Origin: Streptomyces sp. NBC_01353
Lineage (GTDB): Bacteria > Actinomycetota > Actinomycetes > Streptomycetales > Streptomycetaceae
Direction of reading: 5' to 3'
Assembly: GCF_036237275.1 (NCBI RefSeq)
Contig: NZ_CP108352.1
Location: 868,001 to 932,000, forward strand
Length of the DNA: 64,000 nt
Shown here in pieces: positions 44,855-52,949 of this stretch (position 1 is its first letter; each line of letters starts with the position of its first letter). The position numbers and the translations under genes were made by a program. The notes beneath the pieces are model-generated. The model had not been told where the DNA came from. It was given only the letters and a program-made list of their open reading frames with translations, and did not search any database.

Positions 44855-45346
44855 TTATTCGGCTTCTCTTCCTGGTCGTGGAGCCGGTGCGACGAAGGGG
44901 CCGGGGTATGAGGTACGGGCCCCGGAGGCTCGATCCATGCGCAGCTTCCGGCCCCAGGCATCAAAGTCTCAACGCGTCGACGAGGCTCCCGACACGGAGA
45001 GTTGAGCCTGTCGTGGGCCTGCTCGATGTCCGCCAAGACACGCCGACTGGCGGTTAGTGGCCGATCATGGCCGGCTTTGGGATCGAATTTGAGCCAATCC
45101 CGAACAGAAGGATCGTTTCATTCTGTACAAACTGGTCTGATCGAAGACCGAGGGCGGCAGAGCCGGGTTGCGGATCGGCCGGGATGGGAAGGTTTGTGGC
45201 GCTAAATGGCGGGAATCGCTCGACGTCCGTCCCCGGAGCAGTAGCGGATCGTCGACCTCCGGCACCGAGCCGGTCGGCCGACACGACCTTCGAATGTGCA
45301 GCGCGCTCACGTCCTCGCTTGTTGCCGACAGGGAGGTAGGGATCCC
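44855..45346. other. 492-bp divergent intergenic region
   Basis: Lies between the serine hydrolase (minus) and terpene synthase (plus) starts. A clearly AT-richer segment at about 45065-45160 is the best place for the terpene synthase promoter. I see no clean -35/-10 pair, no tandem repeat and no convincing coding sequence on either strand; the short frames here have poor codon bias. Confidence 0.45.
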
Positions 45347-46405
45347 ATGACAGTGCAGGACATCGAACTCCCGAAACTGCGGATGCCGTACCCGGTGCGG
45401 GTGAACCCGTACCTGCCGGCCCTGCGCCAGGAGGCCGAGACGTGGGCGCGTGAGATGGGCATGGTGGCAGGCGACGAAGCACCGGGCGCCCGCCGGGCGA
45501 TCTGGACCCGGTCCCAGTTCCACGCCATGGCCGTCGACCAGCTGACGGCCTGGACCCTTCCCGATGCCTCGCTCACCGCCCTCCGGCTCAATCACCGGTT
45601 CAACCTCTGGGCCCTGGCCTGGGACGACTACTTCGCCTCCGCCTTCAAGCAGACGGGCAACCTCGCGGGCGCCCAGGTCTTCACCGCCCGACTGCATGCC
45701 TTCCTGCCGCAGGAGGCGGGCGCCCGGCTGCCGGAGCCCGTCAATGCCGTCGAAAGGGGAATGGCCGATCTCCAGCAACGCCTGTTCCCCCCGAGGCTCG
45801 CGCACTGGCGGCAGGGGCTCAACCGGGCCCTGGCGCGGTACATCGACGCCGGAGTTCAGGAACTGGTCAACAGTCTCGCCGGGCGCGTCCCGGACCTCAT
45901 CGAGTACGCCCAGTTCCGCCGCGAGAGCTTCGCGGCGTACACCGCCCCGTACTCCGTCGAACTCTCCACCGGCGCACGGATCCCCGAGCGGATCCGGCGC
46001 AGCCGGACCGTCTGCGCCTTGCTCGACGCCTTCATGGACTACATGGGTCTGGCGAACGACATCGCCTCGTACCAGCGGGAAGTCCATGACGAGTACGACG
46101 TCAACAACCTCGTCGTCGTACTCGAGACATCCCTGGACATCACCGTCCAGGGAGCGATGCACGCCGCCGCCGATCTGGTGACCGCCCGACTGCGCCACTT
46201 CGAGCACCTCACACAGAGCGAACTGCCCTCGCTCGTCCAGCAAGCCAGGCTCGACCACGGCGAACGGATCGAGCTGGAGACGTGGCTCGGCGGAGCCCGC
46301 GGATTCCTGTCCGGCCTCCACGCCTGGTACTCCGGGGCCCCCCGCTACGCACCCGCAGGCAGTCCGATCCCCGAACAACGGGCTTCCGCCGTCGCCGTGC
46401 CCTGA
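45347..46405 (+). CDS. Class I terpene synthase
   Basis: A 352-residue terpene cyclase. The start at 45347 follows GGGAGG. The NSE/DTE metal motif is intact: N237-D-I-A-S241-Y-Q-R-E245, followed by VHDEYDVNN. The upstream Asp-rich motif is D93-D94-Y-F-A-S, lacking the usual third acidic residue. Later helices include a basic/aromatic end (WLGGARGFLSGLHAWYSGAPRYAP). There is no isoprenyl transferase nearby, so it would draw on farnesyl or geranylgeranyl diphosphate from elsewhere. It faces a conservon with a P450; a strong terminator separates them. The product cannot be predicted. Confidence 0.92.
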   Translation: MTVQDIELPKLRMPYPVRVNPYLPALRQEAETWAREMGMVAGDEAPGARRAIWTRSQFHAMAVDQLTAWTLPDASLTALRLNHRFNLWALAWDDYFASAFKQTGNLAGAQVFTARLHAFLPQEAGARLPEPVNAVERGMADLQQRLFPPRLAHWRQGLNRALARYIDAGVQELVNSLAGRVPDLIEYAQFRRESFAAYTAPYSVELSTGARIPERIRRSRTVCALLDAFMDYMGLANDIASYQREVHDEYDVNNLVVVLETSLDITVQGAMHAAADLVTARLRHFEHLTQSELPSLVQQARLDHGERIELETWLGGARGFLSGLHAWYSGAPRYAPAGSPIPEQRASAVAVP

Positions 46406-46439
46406 CCTACGCGCACGAGGTCGCTGCCGCCTCACAGGC

Positions 46440-46475
46440 GAGGGGCTGCCGAACCGTGCGGTTCGGCAGCCCCTC
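46440..46475. terminator. Strong bidirectional terminator between terpene synthase and P450
   Basis: A perfect 16-bp stem (GAGGGGCTGCCGAACC against its complement GGTTCGGCAGCCCCTC, written with the closing C-G pair) and a 4-nt GTGC loop, located 35 bp after one stop and 36 bp from the other. Confidence 0.85.
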
Positions 46476-46510
46476 GGCTGTGGGATCGGCTCCGATACGA
46501 CCGACGAGGC

Positions 46511-47932
46511 CTATCGCAGTCGCAGCAACCGCCTCAACCGCTGCCGCCACGAGACGCGGGGTTCGAGTACCGGCATGCGGGGTGCCATCTGCATGCCGAC
46601 GGTAGGCGCGGGCGGGGCCGGCAGTGCTGCCGGCTGATCGCGGGTTTCCCGAGCGCGGGAGGCGAACTTCACGGGCAGCGCCGTCAGATGCCGGGCCCAG
46701 GTGGAGGAACGCCAGCTGAGCTCGGACTCGGCGATGGCCAGGCTGATGTCCGGAAGCCGGGTGAGCAGGATGTCGATGCCGGTGTCGGCGATGACACGAC
46801 CGATGTCCTGGCCGGGGCACTCATGGGCGCCGGCGCTGAAGGACAGATGCGCGCGGTTGTGGTGCACCCGGGTCGAGGGATCCTGGCGGACGGCCTGATC
46901 GACGTTGCCGGCGGCCAGGCCGAGCAGGAGCATGTCTCCCGCCTTGATCTCCTGCCCTCCGAGCGAGGTGTCACCGGTGGCCCAGCGGCCCGGGCACACC
47001 ATCAACGGTGGCTCGTCCCACAGCACTTGCTCCACCGCTTCGGGCAAGGTCATCTGGCCGCCCGCCAACGACCCTCGGAACCGCGGGTCGGTGACCGTCA
47101 TCCGTAGCACGTTGGCCATGAGATTGGCGGTCGTCTCATAGCCCGCGAGCAGGATGAGGCGCAGGTGGTGCTGCACCTCCTCGTCGGTGAGTCCGGCCGG
47201 GTGGGCCATCAGCACGGATGCGATGTCCTGCCCGGGCAGGGCGCGCTTGGCGGCGACGAGCTGCTTGAGCGTCTCCAGCACATAGGCGTTGCTGGCGAGC
47301 GACGTCTCGGTGGCCTTGAAGAGGTCACGGGCGGCATGGACGAGCTTGGGACCGTCCTCGTCCGGCATTCCGAGCAGATGGGTGAGGACGAGCATCGGCA
47401 GGGGCTCGGTGAACTGGCCCACCAGCTCCGTCCTGCCGCTTTCACAGAAGTCGTCGATCAGCTGGTGCGCGAAGCGGGTGATGTGGCGGCGGATTCCGCG
47501 TTGGTCGAACTGGTTGAGGCTGGCCGTGACAGCTCCACGCAGACGCTGGTGCTCTTCGCCGTCCGCGCATACGCAGTCGGGACGCCAGCCGATCATCGGC
47601 ACGAGCGGCGAGGTCTCGGGGTCGATCTCACCACTCTTCCAGCCGTGCCAGGTACGGGGGTCACGGGAGAACTGGGTGGAGCGGGTGGCCACGTCACGGT
47701 TCTCCAGGTACCCCAGGACGAGCCAGGCGCGTACGTCCCCTTCGAGCAGGACAGGAGCCACCGGACCGTGGGTGGCACGCAACTTCTCGTACAGGCCCAT
47801 GGGGTCGGTTTCGGCAGCGGCGCCATGGAGTCGGGTCACTCCCTCGGCGCCCGTGGCGGCGTGGGCCGGGCAACCCGGGGGCGGCACGAGCCCCGATTCT
47901 GTCGTGGTGCGGTCGGCGGGCGGGAAAGTCAT
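46511..47932 (-). CDS. Cytochrome P450 of the conservon, CYP157-like (ExxR replaced)
   Basis: A 473-residue cytochrome P450. The heme loop FSAGAHECPGQDIGR places the thiolate ligand at C372, and the I-helix reads LLAGYETTANL. The K-helix, normally ExxR, reads E301-Q-V-L-W305, aligned to the AVEELLR form: both the Glu and Arg positions are changed (Q and W). This is the known peculiarity of the CYP157 family, whose members sit in Streptomyces conservons. The ATG at 47932 overlaps the cvnD stop (ATGA), so it is the fifth gene of the operon. Substrate and activity are unknown. Confidence 0.93.
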   Translation of the reverse strand: MTFPPADRTTTESGLVPPPGCPAHAATGAEGVTRLHGAAAETDPMGLYEKLRATHGPVAPVLLEGDVRAWLVLGYLENRDVATRSTQFSRDPRTWHGWKSGEIDPETSPLVPMIGWRPDCVCADGEEHQRLRGAVTASLNQFDQRGIRRHITRFAHQLIDDFCESGRTELVGQFTEPLPMLVLTHLLGMPDEDGPKLVHAARDLFKATETSLASNAYVLETLKQLVAAKRALPGQDIASVLMAHPAGLTDEEVQHHLRLILLAGYETTANLMANVLRMTVTDPRFRGSLAGGQMTLPEAVEQVLWDEPPLMVCPGRWATGDTSLGGQEIKAGDMLLLGLAAGNVDQAVRQDPSTRVHHNRAHLSFSAGAHECPGQDIGRVIADTGIDILLTRLPDISLAIAESELSWRSSTWARHLTALPVKFASRARETRDQPAALPAPPAPTVGMQMAPRMPVLEPRVSWRQRLRRLLRLR

Positions 47933-48552
47933 GCGGACTCCTGAGCGGCGGCGAGGGTGCACAGGTAGCCCATCAGCGAGAGCAGGGCGTCGCGGCAGGA
48001 CGACCGGTCGCGCGCGTCACAGGTGACGATGGGCACGGATTCGTTGAGGTCCAGAGCAGTCCGCAGAGCTGCCATCGGATGCTGTGGGGCCTCGGGGAAG
48101 GTGTTGACGGCCACGACGAAGGGGACGCGGCGGTCTTCCAGACGGGTGATGATCTCGAAGCAGACTTCGATCCTCCGAGTGTCGACGAGGACCACGGCGC
48201 CGAGCGCGCCTTCGAAGATGCCGTTCCACAGGAACCAGAAGCGCTCCTGCCCCGGCGTCCCGAAGAGATAGAGGATCAGCTCCTCGTTGATGCTGATGCG
48301 ACCGAAGTCCATGGCGACGGTGGTGGTTTTCTTGCCCTCCGCGCCGGGGTTGTGGTCGATCCCGACGCCGGCCTGCGTCATGGTTTCTTCGGTGGTCAGA
48401 GGCGAGATCTCGCTCACCGCCCCGACCATGGTCGTCTTGCCGACTCCGAAGCCGCCGACAATCACGACCTTGACTCCCCTGGCGCCGTGCGGCAGCAGCA
48501 CGTCGGTGCTGCTGGGGCCGGCGGCGGGTGCGTCAGAGATTACGTAGTCCAT
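47929..48552 (-). CDS. cvnD: Conservon GTPase CvnD
   Basis: A 207-residue small GTPase-like protein of the ATP/GTP-binding DUF family found in all Streptomyces conservons. P-loop: VVIVGGFGVGKTTMVGAV (near residue 32). Switch/G3-like: LYLFGTPGQERFWFLWNGI. G4-like: FVVAVNTFPEAP. It acts in a G-protein-like complex with CvnA-C. The ATG at 48552 overlaps the end of cvnC by 20 bp. Confidence 0.95.
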   Translation of the reverse strand: MDYVISDAPAAGPSSTDVLLPHGARGVKVVIVGGFGVGKTTMVGAVSEISPLTTEETMTQAGVGIDHNPGAEGKKTTTVAMDFGRISINEELILYLFGTPGQERFWFLWNGIFEGALGAVVLVDTRRIEVCFEIITRLEDRRVPFVVAVNTFPEAPQHPMAALRTALDLNESVPIVTCDARDRSSCRDALLSLMGYLCTLAAAQESA

Positions 48553-48889
48553 GGATCACCGCCTCCAGAAGGCCGAGTTCGGGGACCGCAGCGACGGGAA
48601 CAGGAGCAATGGCCTCGACTCGCCCGTCCTCGACGAGCTTGGAGAGCAGCGCCGTGAGGACGCTGAACGGCAGACTGAGATACGCGGATATCTCTGCCAC
48701 CGACAGCGGGTACTGGCACATGCTGAGGATCGCGGCCTGCTCGGGCTGCATCGCGGGTTCGGGTGCCGACCTCGATGTGATGAGGGTGACCAGGTTGAAG
48801 GCCTTTGCCGAGGAACCCGGGCCACCGGAGATGACGTACAGCGGTACGGGACTGCCTTCATCCCATGTGTCCTGGTGCTCTGACGTCAC
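48533..48889 (-). CDS. cvnC: Conservon protein CvnC (DUF742)
   Basis: A 118-residue DUF742 protein, the third member of a conservon. It begins with GTG overlapping the cvnB stop (GTGA). Text includes VPLYVISGGPGSSAKAFNLVTLI and a winged-helix-like core (EQAAILSMCQYPLSVAEISAYLSLPFSVLTALLSKLVEDG). Family members bind the CvnA/CvnB proteins and may bind DNA or serve as adaptors. Confidence 0.93.
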   Translation of the reverse strand: MTSEHQDTWDEGSPVPLYVISGGPGSSAKAFNLVTLITSRSAPEPAMQPEQAAILSMCQYPLSVAEISAYLSLPFSVLTALLSKLVEDGRVEAIAPVPVAAVPELGLLEAVIHGLRNL

Positions 48890-49293
48890 ATCGCCTGCCC
48901 GACGTCATCCCGAGGCGGACTGGTCATGTGCTGGCCGATCCGGACCACGAGCGTACGCATACGGTCGCCGAGCAACCCCGCGTCCACCTCCTCGTCGGCC
49001 AGCACCGCGAGATAGGCCCCGGGTCCGGCCGCCATCAGGGAGAAGTAGCCGCCGTCGACCTCGATGCCGACCATGCGCGTCGAGCCGTCTCCGTGCGGGA
49101 ACTTCTGCGCGATGGCCTTCGCCAGGCTCTGCATGCCCGAGCAGGCGGCGGCGATGGCGTCAGCGGTGTCGGTCTCCGTGTTCGCTTGACCGATGCACAA
49201 ACCGTCCGATGACAGCGCGACCACGTGTCGCACATACGGGACGCTGGCCGCGAGCTCCTTGAGCATCCAGTCCATGTTTGGCAGTGGCGTCAC
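48886..49293 (-). CDS. cvnB: Conservon protein CvnB (roadblock/LC7)
   Basis: A 135-residue roadblock/LC7-domain protein: LKELAASVPYVRHVVALSSDGLCI, then GYFSLMAAGPGAYLAVLADEEVDAGLLGDRM. This fold regulates small GTPases, here probably CvnD. GTG start at 49293, two bp after the cvnA stop. Confidence 0.95.
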   Translation of the reverse strand: MTPLPNMDWMLKELAASVPYVRHVVALSSDGLCIGQANTETDTADAIAAACSGMQSLAKAIAQKFPHGDGSTRMVGIEVDGGYFSLMAAGPGAYLAVLADEEVDAGLLGDRMRTLVVRIGQHMTSPPRDDVGQAM

Positions 49294-49295
49294 GG

Positions 49296-50792
49296 TTACT
49301 CATCCTCATCTGATGGCTCGCTGGTTTGGCTGGACTCGTCGGTACCCGGTCTCTTCTCGCCGCTGAACGCCTCCCACATCAGGCCCGGCTGCCGGGCAGC
49401 GCCGGCCGCTCCGGGCGACGCGGCCGGAGCAGTGGGGGGTTGGGGCGCCGTGCGGACGACCGGTGTCGGGACGGGCGACTCCCGTCGCCGCTGCGGCAGC
49501 CCGTTGACGGTCTGTCTGACCTCGACGGAATCTGCAGCGGCATCGCGCGTCATCGCCGGCCTCGGCACGATCGGTGCGCCCATGTGCTTCGGCGCGAACG
49601 GTTGGATCTTCTGGGCGGGTTGCTGAACCGTGGTGATCATGCTCCGCGGAACGAGCACCACAGCCCGCACTCCGCCATAGGCGGAGGTGCGCAGATCGAC
49701 ATCCAGGCCGTTCTCCCGGGCCAGCCTGCTGACAACGGGCAGGCCGAGCTGCGTCGCCTCGCCCAGGTCGGCCAGATCGAGGCCGGATGCCGCCCGCGCC
49801 ATGATGCGGTCGATGCGCTGCCGGACCTCTTCGGTGAGTCCGACCCCACGGTCCTCGATCTCGATCGCGATACCGGAAGGCACCTCGCTCGCGCTCACCT
49901 CGACCGGGGTGTGCGGCGGCGAGAAGGTCGTGGCGTTGTCGAGCAACTCGGCGAGCACGTGGATCAACGGCTCGGCGCCCTGACCGATCACGGCCACTTC
50001 CGTCACCGACTGCAGTTTCACGCGGGGATAGTCCACGATGCGTGACATGGCCCCTCGTACGACGTCGTAGAGAGGGATCGCCTTCGACCACTGGCGCCCG
50101 GGCCGGGCGTCACCCAGTACCGCGACACTGGCCGCAAGGCGCCCGATGAGGGCGTTGCGATGGTCGATGGCCTGCAGGCCGTGGGAGACCACGAGATCCG
50201 TGCCGTGGAGGATCTGCATGTCGCGGAGGTCCTTGGCGAGCTGATGCACGATCGCCTGCACCCTTCGCGCGATGGCCACCAGCGCCCGCTGGGAGGAGTC
50301 CCGCGTGTGCTCCTCGGCCTCCACCGCTTCCAGGAGCGTCCGCAGAGCCTGCCGGAGCGCATCGGCGAACTCGCTGTCGAGATGTTCCCCGAACGAGACG
50401 GACTGCAGGATCTCCGAAGCGGGGTCACCCTTCTGCATCCGGGCGACGGCCGCGGGGAGGAGCTCTTCCGCGAGCCATACCGTGGTGGCCCGCTGATCGG
50501 CCAGGCGCCCGAGCAGCGCGGCTTCGCGTTGCGCGTAGTACTGCTGTACCTCGGCACTCGCCCGCGCGTGGCGGGCCTCCTCCGCCGAGCGCGCCCGGCG
50601 CGCCGTCTCAGCCGAGATGATGGCCGTCAGGACGACGGCGACGAGGCCGCACCAGGCAACCGGCGTCCGTATCTGCGCGGGAACGAAGATCAGCGCTATG
50701 CCGCAGGCCCCGGCCAGAACACCGGGGGGGACTAGCCATGCCGGAGCCGCTGCGCGTCGCAGGCCTCCAGGCGTTGAACCTGAACGAACCAT
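49296..50792 (-). CDS. cvnA: Conservon sensor-kinase-like protein CvnA
   Basis: A 498-residue membrane protein. Two predicted transmembrane helices lie near residues 18-60 (WLVPPGVLAGACGIALIFV and WCGLVAVVLTAIIS). A cytoplasmic nitrate/nitrite-sensor-like helical region and a HATPase_c domain follow (about 265-385; LAELLDNATTFSPPHTPVEV, IEDRGVGLTEEVR, TSAYGGVRAVVLVP), then a Pro/Gln-rich tail. It lacks an obvious H-box, as usual for CvnA. The start at 50792 (MVRSGSTPGG) was preferred; an in-frame GTG at 50936 would add 48 polar residues but has its ribosome-binding site too close. Confidence 0.92.
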   Translation of the reverse strand: MVRSGSTPGGLRRAAAPAWLVPPGVLAGACGIALIFVPAQIRTPVAWCGLVAVVLTAIISAETARRARSAEEARHARASAEVQQYYAQREAALLGRLADQRATTVWLAEELLPAAVARMQKGDPASEILQSVSFGEHLDSEFADALRQALRTLLEAVEAEEHTRDSSQRALVAIARRVQAIVHQLAKDLRDMQILHGTDLVVSHGLQAIDHRNALIGRLAASVAVLGDARPGRQWSKAIPLYDVVRGAMSRIVDYPRVKLQSVTEVAVIGQGAEPLIHVLAELLDNATTFSPPHTPVEVSASEVPSGIAIEIEDRGVGLTEEVRQRIDRIMARAASGLDLADLGEATQLGLPVVSRLARENGLDVDLRTSAYGGVRAVVLVPRSMITTVQQPAQKIQPFAPKHMGAPIVPRPAMTRDAAADSVEVRQTVNGLPQRRRESPVPTPVVRTAPQPPTAPAASPGAAGAARQPGLMWEAFSGEKRPGTDESSQTSEPSDEDE

Positions 50793-51466
50793 CGAGGGGT
50801 CCCTAAACAGTCTGGAATGAGTGGACTGGGGGTGATGCGGCGCGCCGACAGGAGCGGTCGGGACGTCGCCGGGCCTCGCACGGGTGTTCTGATGGGTGCC
50901 CCCGACGGGTCGGTTCGAGATCGCATCGGTGGTCACGCCTCCCTGCGGCCAGGCTTCCGTCCACGCGCTGCACAGCGTTCGGTGACTCGCTGTGCGTGCA
51001 GCGCAACACGCAGGGGAGAATAGTCAGTTCGGGTACGCCATGTGACCTTGCTGGAACGAGAACCTCCGCACTGACCGACCTCGCCCCAAATTGATCGACC
51101 GCTGCCATGACGCGCACTGCAAACGCATGGAATCGACCACATCCAGCAGCAATGCCGTGACGGTCAACAGCCGCCCCTGTGACGCCCGTTCGGGCGACGA
51201 GGGCTCGCCCTCATTGACGCGCTGCGGGTCGGTCGGCACCGGCGCGCCGCAGGGCGGCGGCGTCCAGGCTGATCAGAGTGCGGCCGGGGCACCCCTGGAG
51301 GAAAATGGTGAGGGGTGGGAGCGCGCCGTGTGGCGCCCGCCGAGTGGTTCAACCCCGGGATGTGAGCAGGATGGTTGACAGTGCAACGAGCGGTCGGAGT
51401 GCGGCTCGGAAGCGAGCGGCACGCGACTCCCGTGGCACCCGCCGCCACGACAGGACCCGCCATCAG
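50793..51466. other. 674-bp intergenic region between cvn operon and RIPGF locus
   Basis: Contains divergent promoters for cvnA and the RIPGF/protease locus. The segment about 51020-51160 is less GC-rich. A GGAGG at 51297-51301 precedes an ATG (51305) and GTG (51308) in frame with the first RIPGF peptide, but codons between 51308 and 51466 have low third-position GC and look non-coding. No hairpins or repeats stand out. Confidence 0.5.
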
Positions 51467-51628
51467 GTACGCATTCCCGGCTTCGCGCGTGAGGGTACGG
51501 AGATCGGGCTGGGCGACGCCGTCGCCCGGGTGACCACGGCGGTGGGGATCCGGCCCTGCGGCGGCTGTGACCGCAGGGCCGAGGCACTGAACCGGTGGAT
51601 GACGATCGGCGGCGGGCGGGACTTCTGA
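51467..51628 (+). CDS. RIPGF-family short peptide 1 (start codon absent)
   Basis: A 53-residue frame beginning (V)RIPGFAREGTEIGLGD and ending GIRPCGGCDRRAEALNRW plus 9 residues. It shares RIPGF and a later GD with the peptides at 52720 and 52950. The codon at the position where the others have ATG is GTA, not a start; AGGA lies 11 nt upstream. Either a GTG was mutated or misread, or translation begins further upstream at GTG 51308 or ATG 51371 in the same frame. Third-position GC rises sharply at this point, supporting the short form. Function unknown; possibly a precursor or accessory peptide of the protease locus. Confidence 0.55.
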   Translation, partial: VRIPGFAREGTEIGLGDAVARVTTAVGIRPCGGCDRRAEALNRWMTIGGGRDF

Positions 51629-51723
51629 AGCACTGCGCAGAGCGCCTGCACGACAGGGCGCCAGGGGCGGCACCGGTCGCCCCCGGTCTGACGGCCCGAC
51701 AGAGTGTGCGTGAGGAGTGACTG

Positions 51724-52689
51724 ATGGACCCCGAGATCACTGAGACCGTCACCGCCACGAGCCCCGCGCCGGAAGCCGAGGTACGTCACGCTCCCTCCGC
51801 CCCCACGCTCGCCCCCGAAGAACTCCACGCCACTCTCGCCGCCGAGCCGACCGTCACCCAGGCCGGCTGCGGTTGCACAGCCGCCTCCCCCGACGGCGGC
51901 GGCAACGGCGACACCACCACCGGCTACGTCTACGTGCTGGGCCGCGTCCACGCCGTCTTCCCCGACGTCTCCGTCCAGCATGAGTTCTTCCACATGGCGG
52001 GCGCCGACGGCATAACCGACAGCACCGACGCCGACGCGATGTACCGCGTCCTCTCCGCACCGGAGAACCGCTACATCGCCCGGCAGATGTGCTTCGTCCT
52101 CTCCGTCCAGGGCGTCGACACCTACATCCTGGAGCCGACCGACCCGACCGATCTGGATGACCTCGTGGAGGCCCTGCGCCCGGTCACCGACAAGCGCGAC
52201 CTCGCCGTGGTGGTCGGCCATCTCGGCCCGATCGCTCCCCCGGGCGCCTGCCAAGGGCTCTCTGTCCCCGTCGTCGGCGTCGAGAAGATCTGGGCCTTCG
52301 ACAGCAAGGAGCTGATCCGGGCGATCGAGCGTCCCGACGGCACCCCCCGCAAGGAGTTCGAGAGAGGTGCCGGAGCTCTGCTCGACCGGTTGCTGCAGCT
52401 CAGCGACAACACGGGCACCGACCCGGCCGGCCGGGCCCTCAACTACCTGACGGTGAGGTCCCAGGCGATCTACAAGGGGTCCAACGAGAAGCGCGAAGAG
52501 GGCTACGTCCTCTCCGCGGTGGAAGCCTCGCCGTCCCGGCTCAGCACCGGGTCGCAGACCGTCGTCACGGTCGTCTTCTCGTACACCCACCGCCAGACCA
52601 ACGTCGTCGAGAAGAGCTTCGTCCGCGTCGGTCTCGCCGGGCTGTTCCCCTTCCTGGTCTCCCCGTTCCAGGACTACTACGACCGGTAA
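51724..52689 (+). CDS. Stand-alone homologue of the PatG protease C-terminal domain
   Basis: A 321-residue cytoplasmic protein. After a flexible N-terminal ~50 residues with QAGCGCTAA, it reads GYVYVLGRVHAVFPDVSVQHEF, then NRYIARQMCFVLSVQGVDTYILEP, LDDLVEALRP, VVVGHLGPIAPPGACQGLSVPVV, and near the end FSYTHRQTNVVEKSFVRVGL and PFLVSPFQDYYDR. By memory this matches the domain of unknown function that follows the subtilisin domain in the cyanobactin macrocyclase PatG. The protease part is missing here and is supplied by a separate gene at 53206. ATG preceded by GAGGAG. It sits between RIPGF peptides 1 and 2. Confidence 0.8.
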   Translation: MDPEITETVTATSPAPEAEVRHAPSAPTLAPEELHATLAAEPTVTQAGCGCTAASPDGGGNGDTTTGYVYVLGRVHAVFPDVSVQHEFFHMAGADGITDSTDADAMYRVLSAPENRYIARQMCFVLSVQGVDTYILEPTDPTDLDDLVEALRPVTDKRDLAVVVGHLGPIAPPGACQGLSVPVVGVEKIWAFDSKELIRAIERPDGTPRKEFERGAGALLDRLLQLSDNTGTDPAGRALNYLTVRSQAIYKGSNEKREEGYVLSAVEASPSRLSTGSQTVVTVVFSYTHRQTNVVEKSFVRVGLAGLFPFLVSPFQDYYDR

Positions 52690-52719
52690 CCGACGAAAGA
52701 GAGAAGGAGACGAACGGAC

Positions 52720-52908
52720 ATGCGTATCCCTGGATTCGCCGTCGAGCCGCCGGCACGCGGCGTGCCCACCGGTGACCTGCTCCACCCCCAGTTCTTCACC
52801 TGCGAGGAAGAGCTACGTCCGGTCTGCCGCCACAAGTGCAAGGGCGCACCCAACTACAGTCAGTGCGTGCAGCGTTGCGTGGACAAGATGTGCTCGGAAA
52901 CGTGGTGA
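52720..52908 (+). CDS. RIPGF-family Cys-rich peptide 2
   Basis: A 62-residue peptide: MRIPGFAVEPPARGVPTGD, then LLHPQFF and a six-Cys tail (C28, C36, C40, C49, C53, C58; spacing 7-3-8-3-4) ending KMCSETW. It starts 30 bp after the PatG-like gene with AAGGAG 10-11 nt upstream. No signal peptide. The even spacing of CxxxC pairs suggests two helices linked by disulfides or metal binding. The shared N-terminus followed by a variable Cys-rich tail resembles a leader-core precursor layout, but that is inference. Confidence 0.75.
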   Translation: MRIPGFAVEPPARGVPTGDLLHPQFFTCEEELRPVCRHKCKGAPNYSQCVQRCVDKMCSETW

Positions 52909-52949
52909 CCGCCTGACAGCCACTACCCAAGGAGAAGGGGTGACGTCCG

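Noticed and set aside
45065-46435. 456-codon minus-strand open frame opposite the terpene synthase
   Set aside because: Antisense shadow; the NSE motif and ribosome-binding site support the plus strand.
50793-50936. Longer CvnA from GTG 50936
   Set aside because: The ribosome-binding site would be only about one base from the codon, and the added 48 residues are polar and unlike CvnA; kept as an alternative only.
51091-51378. 95-codon frame in the cvn/RIPGF intergenic region
   Set aside because: Poor third-position GC and no ribosome-binding site or family text.
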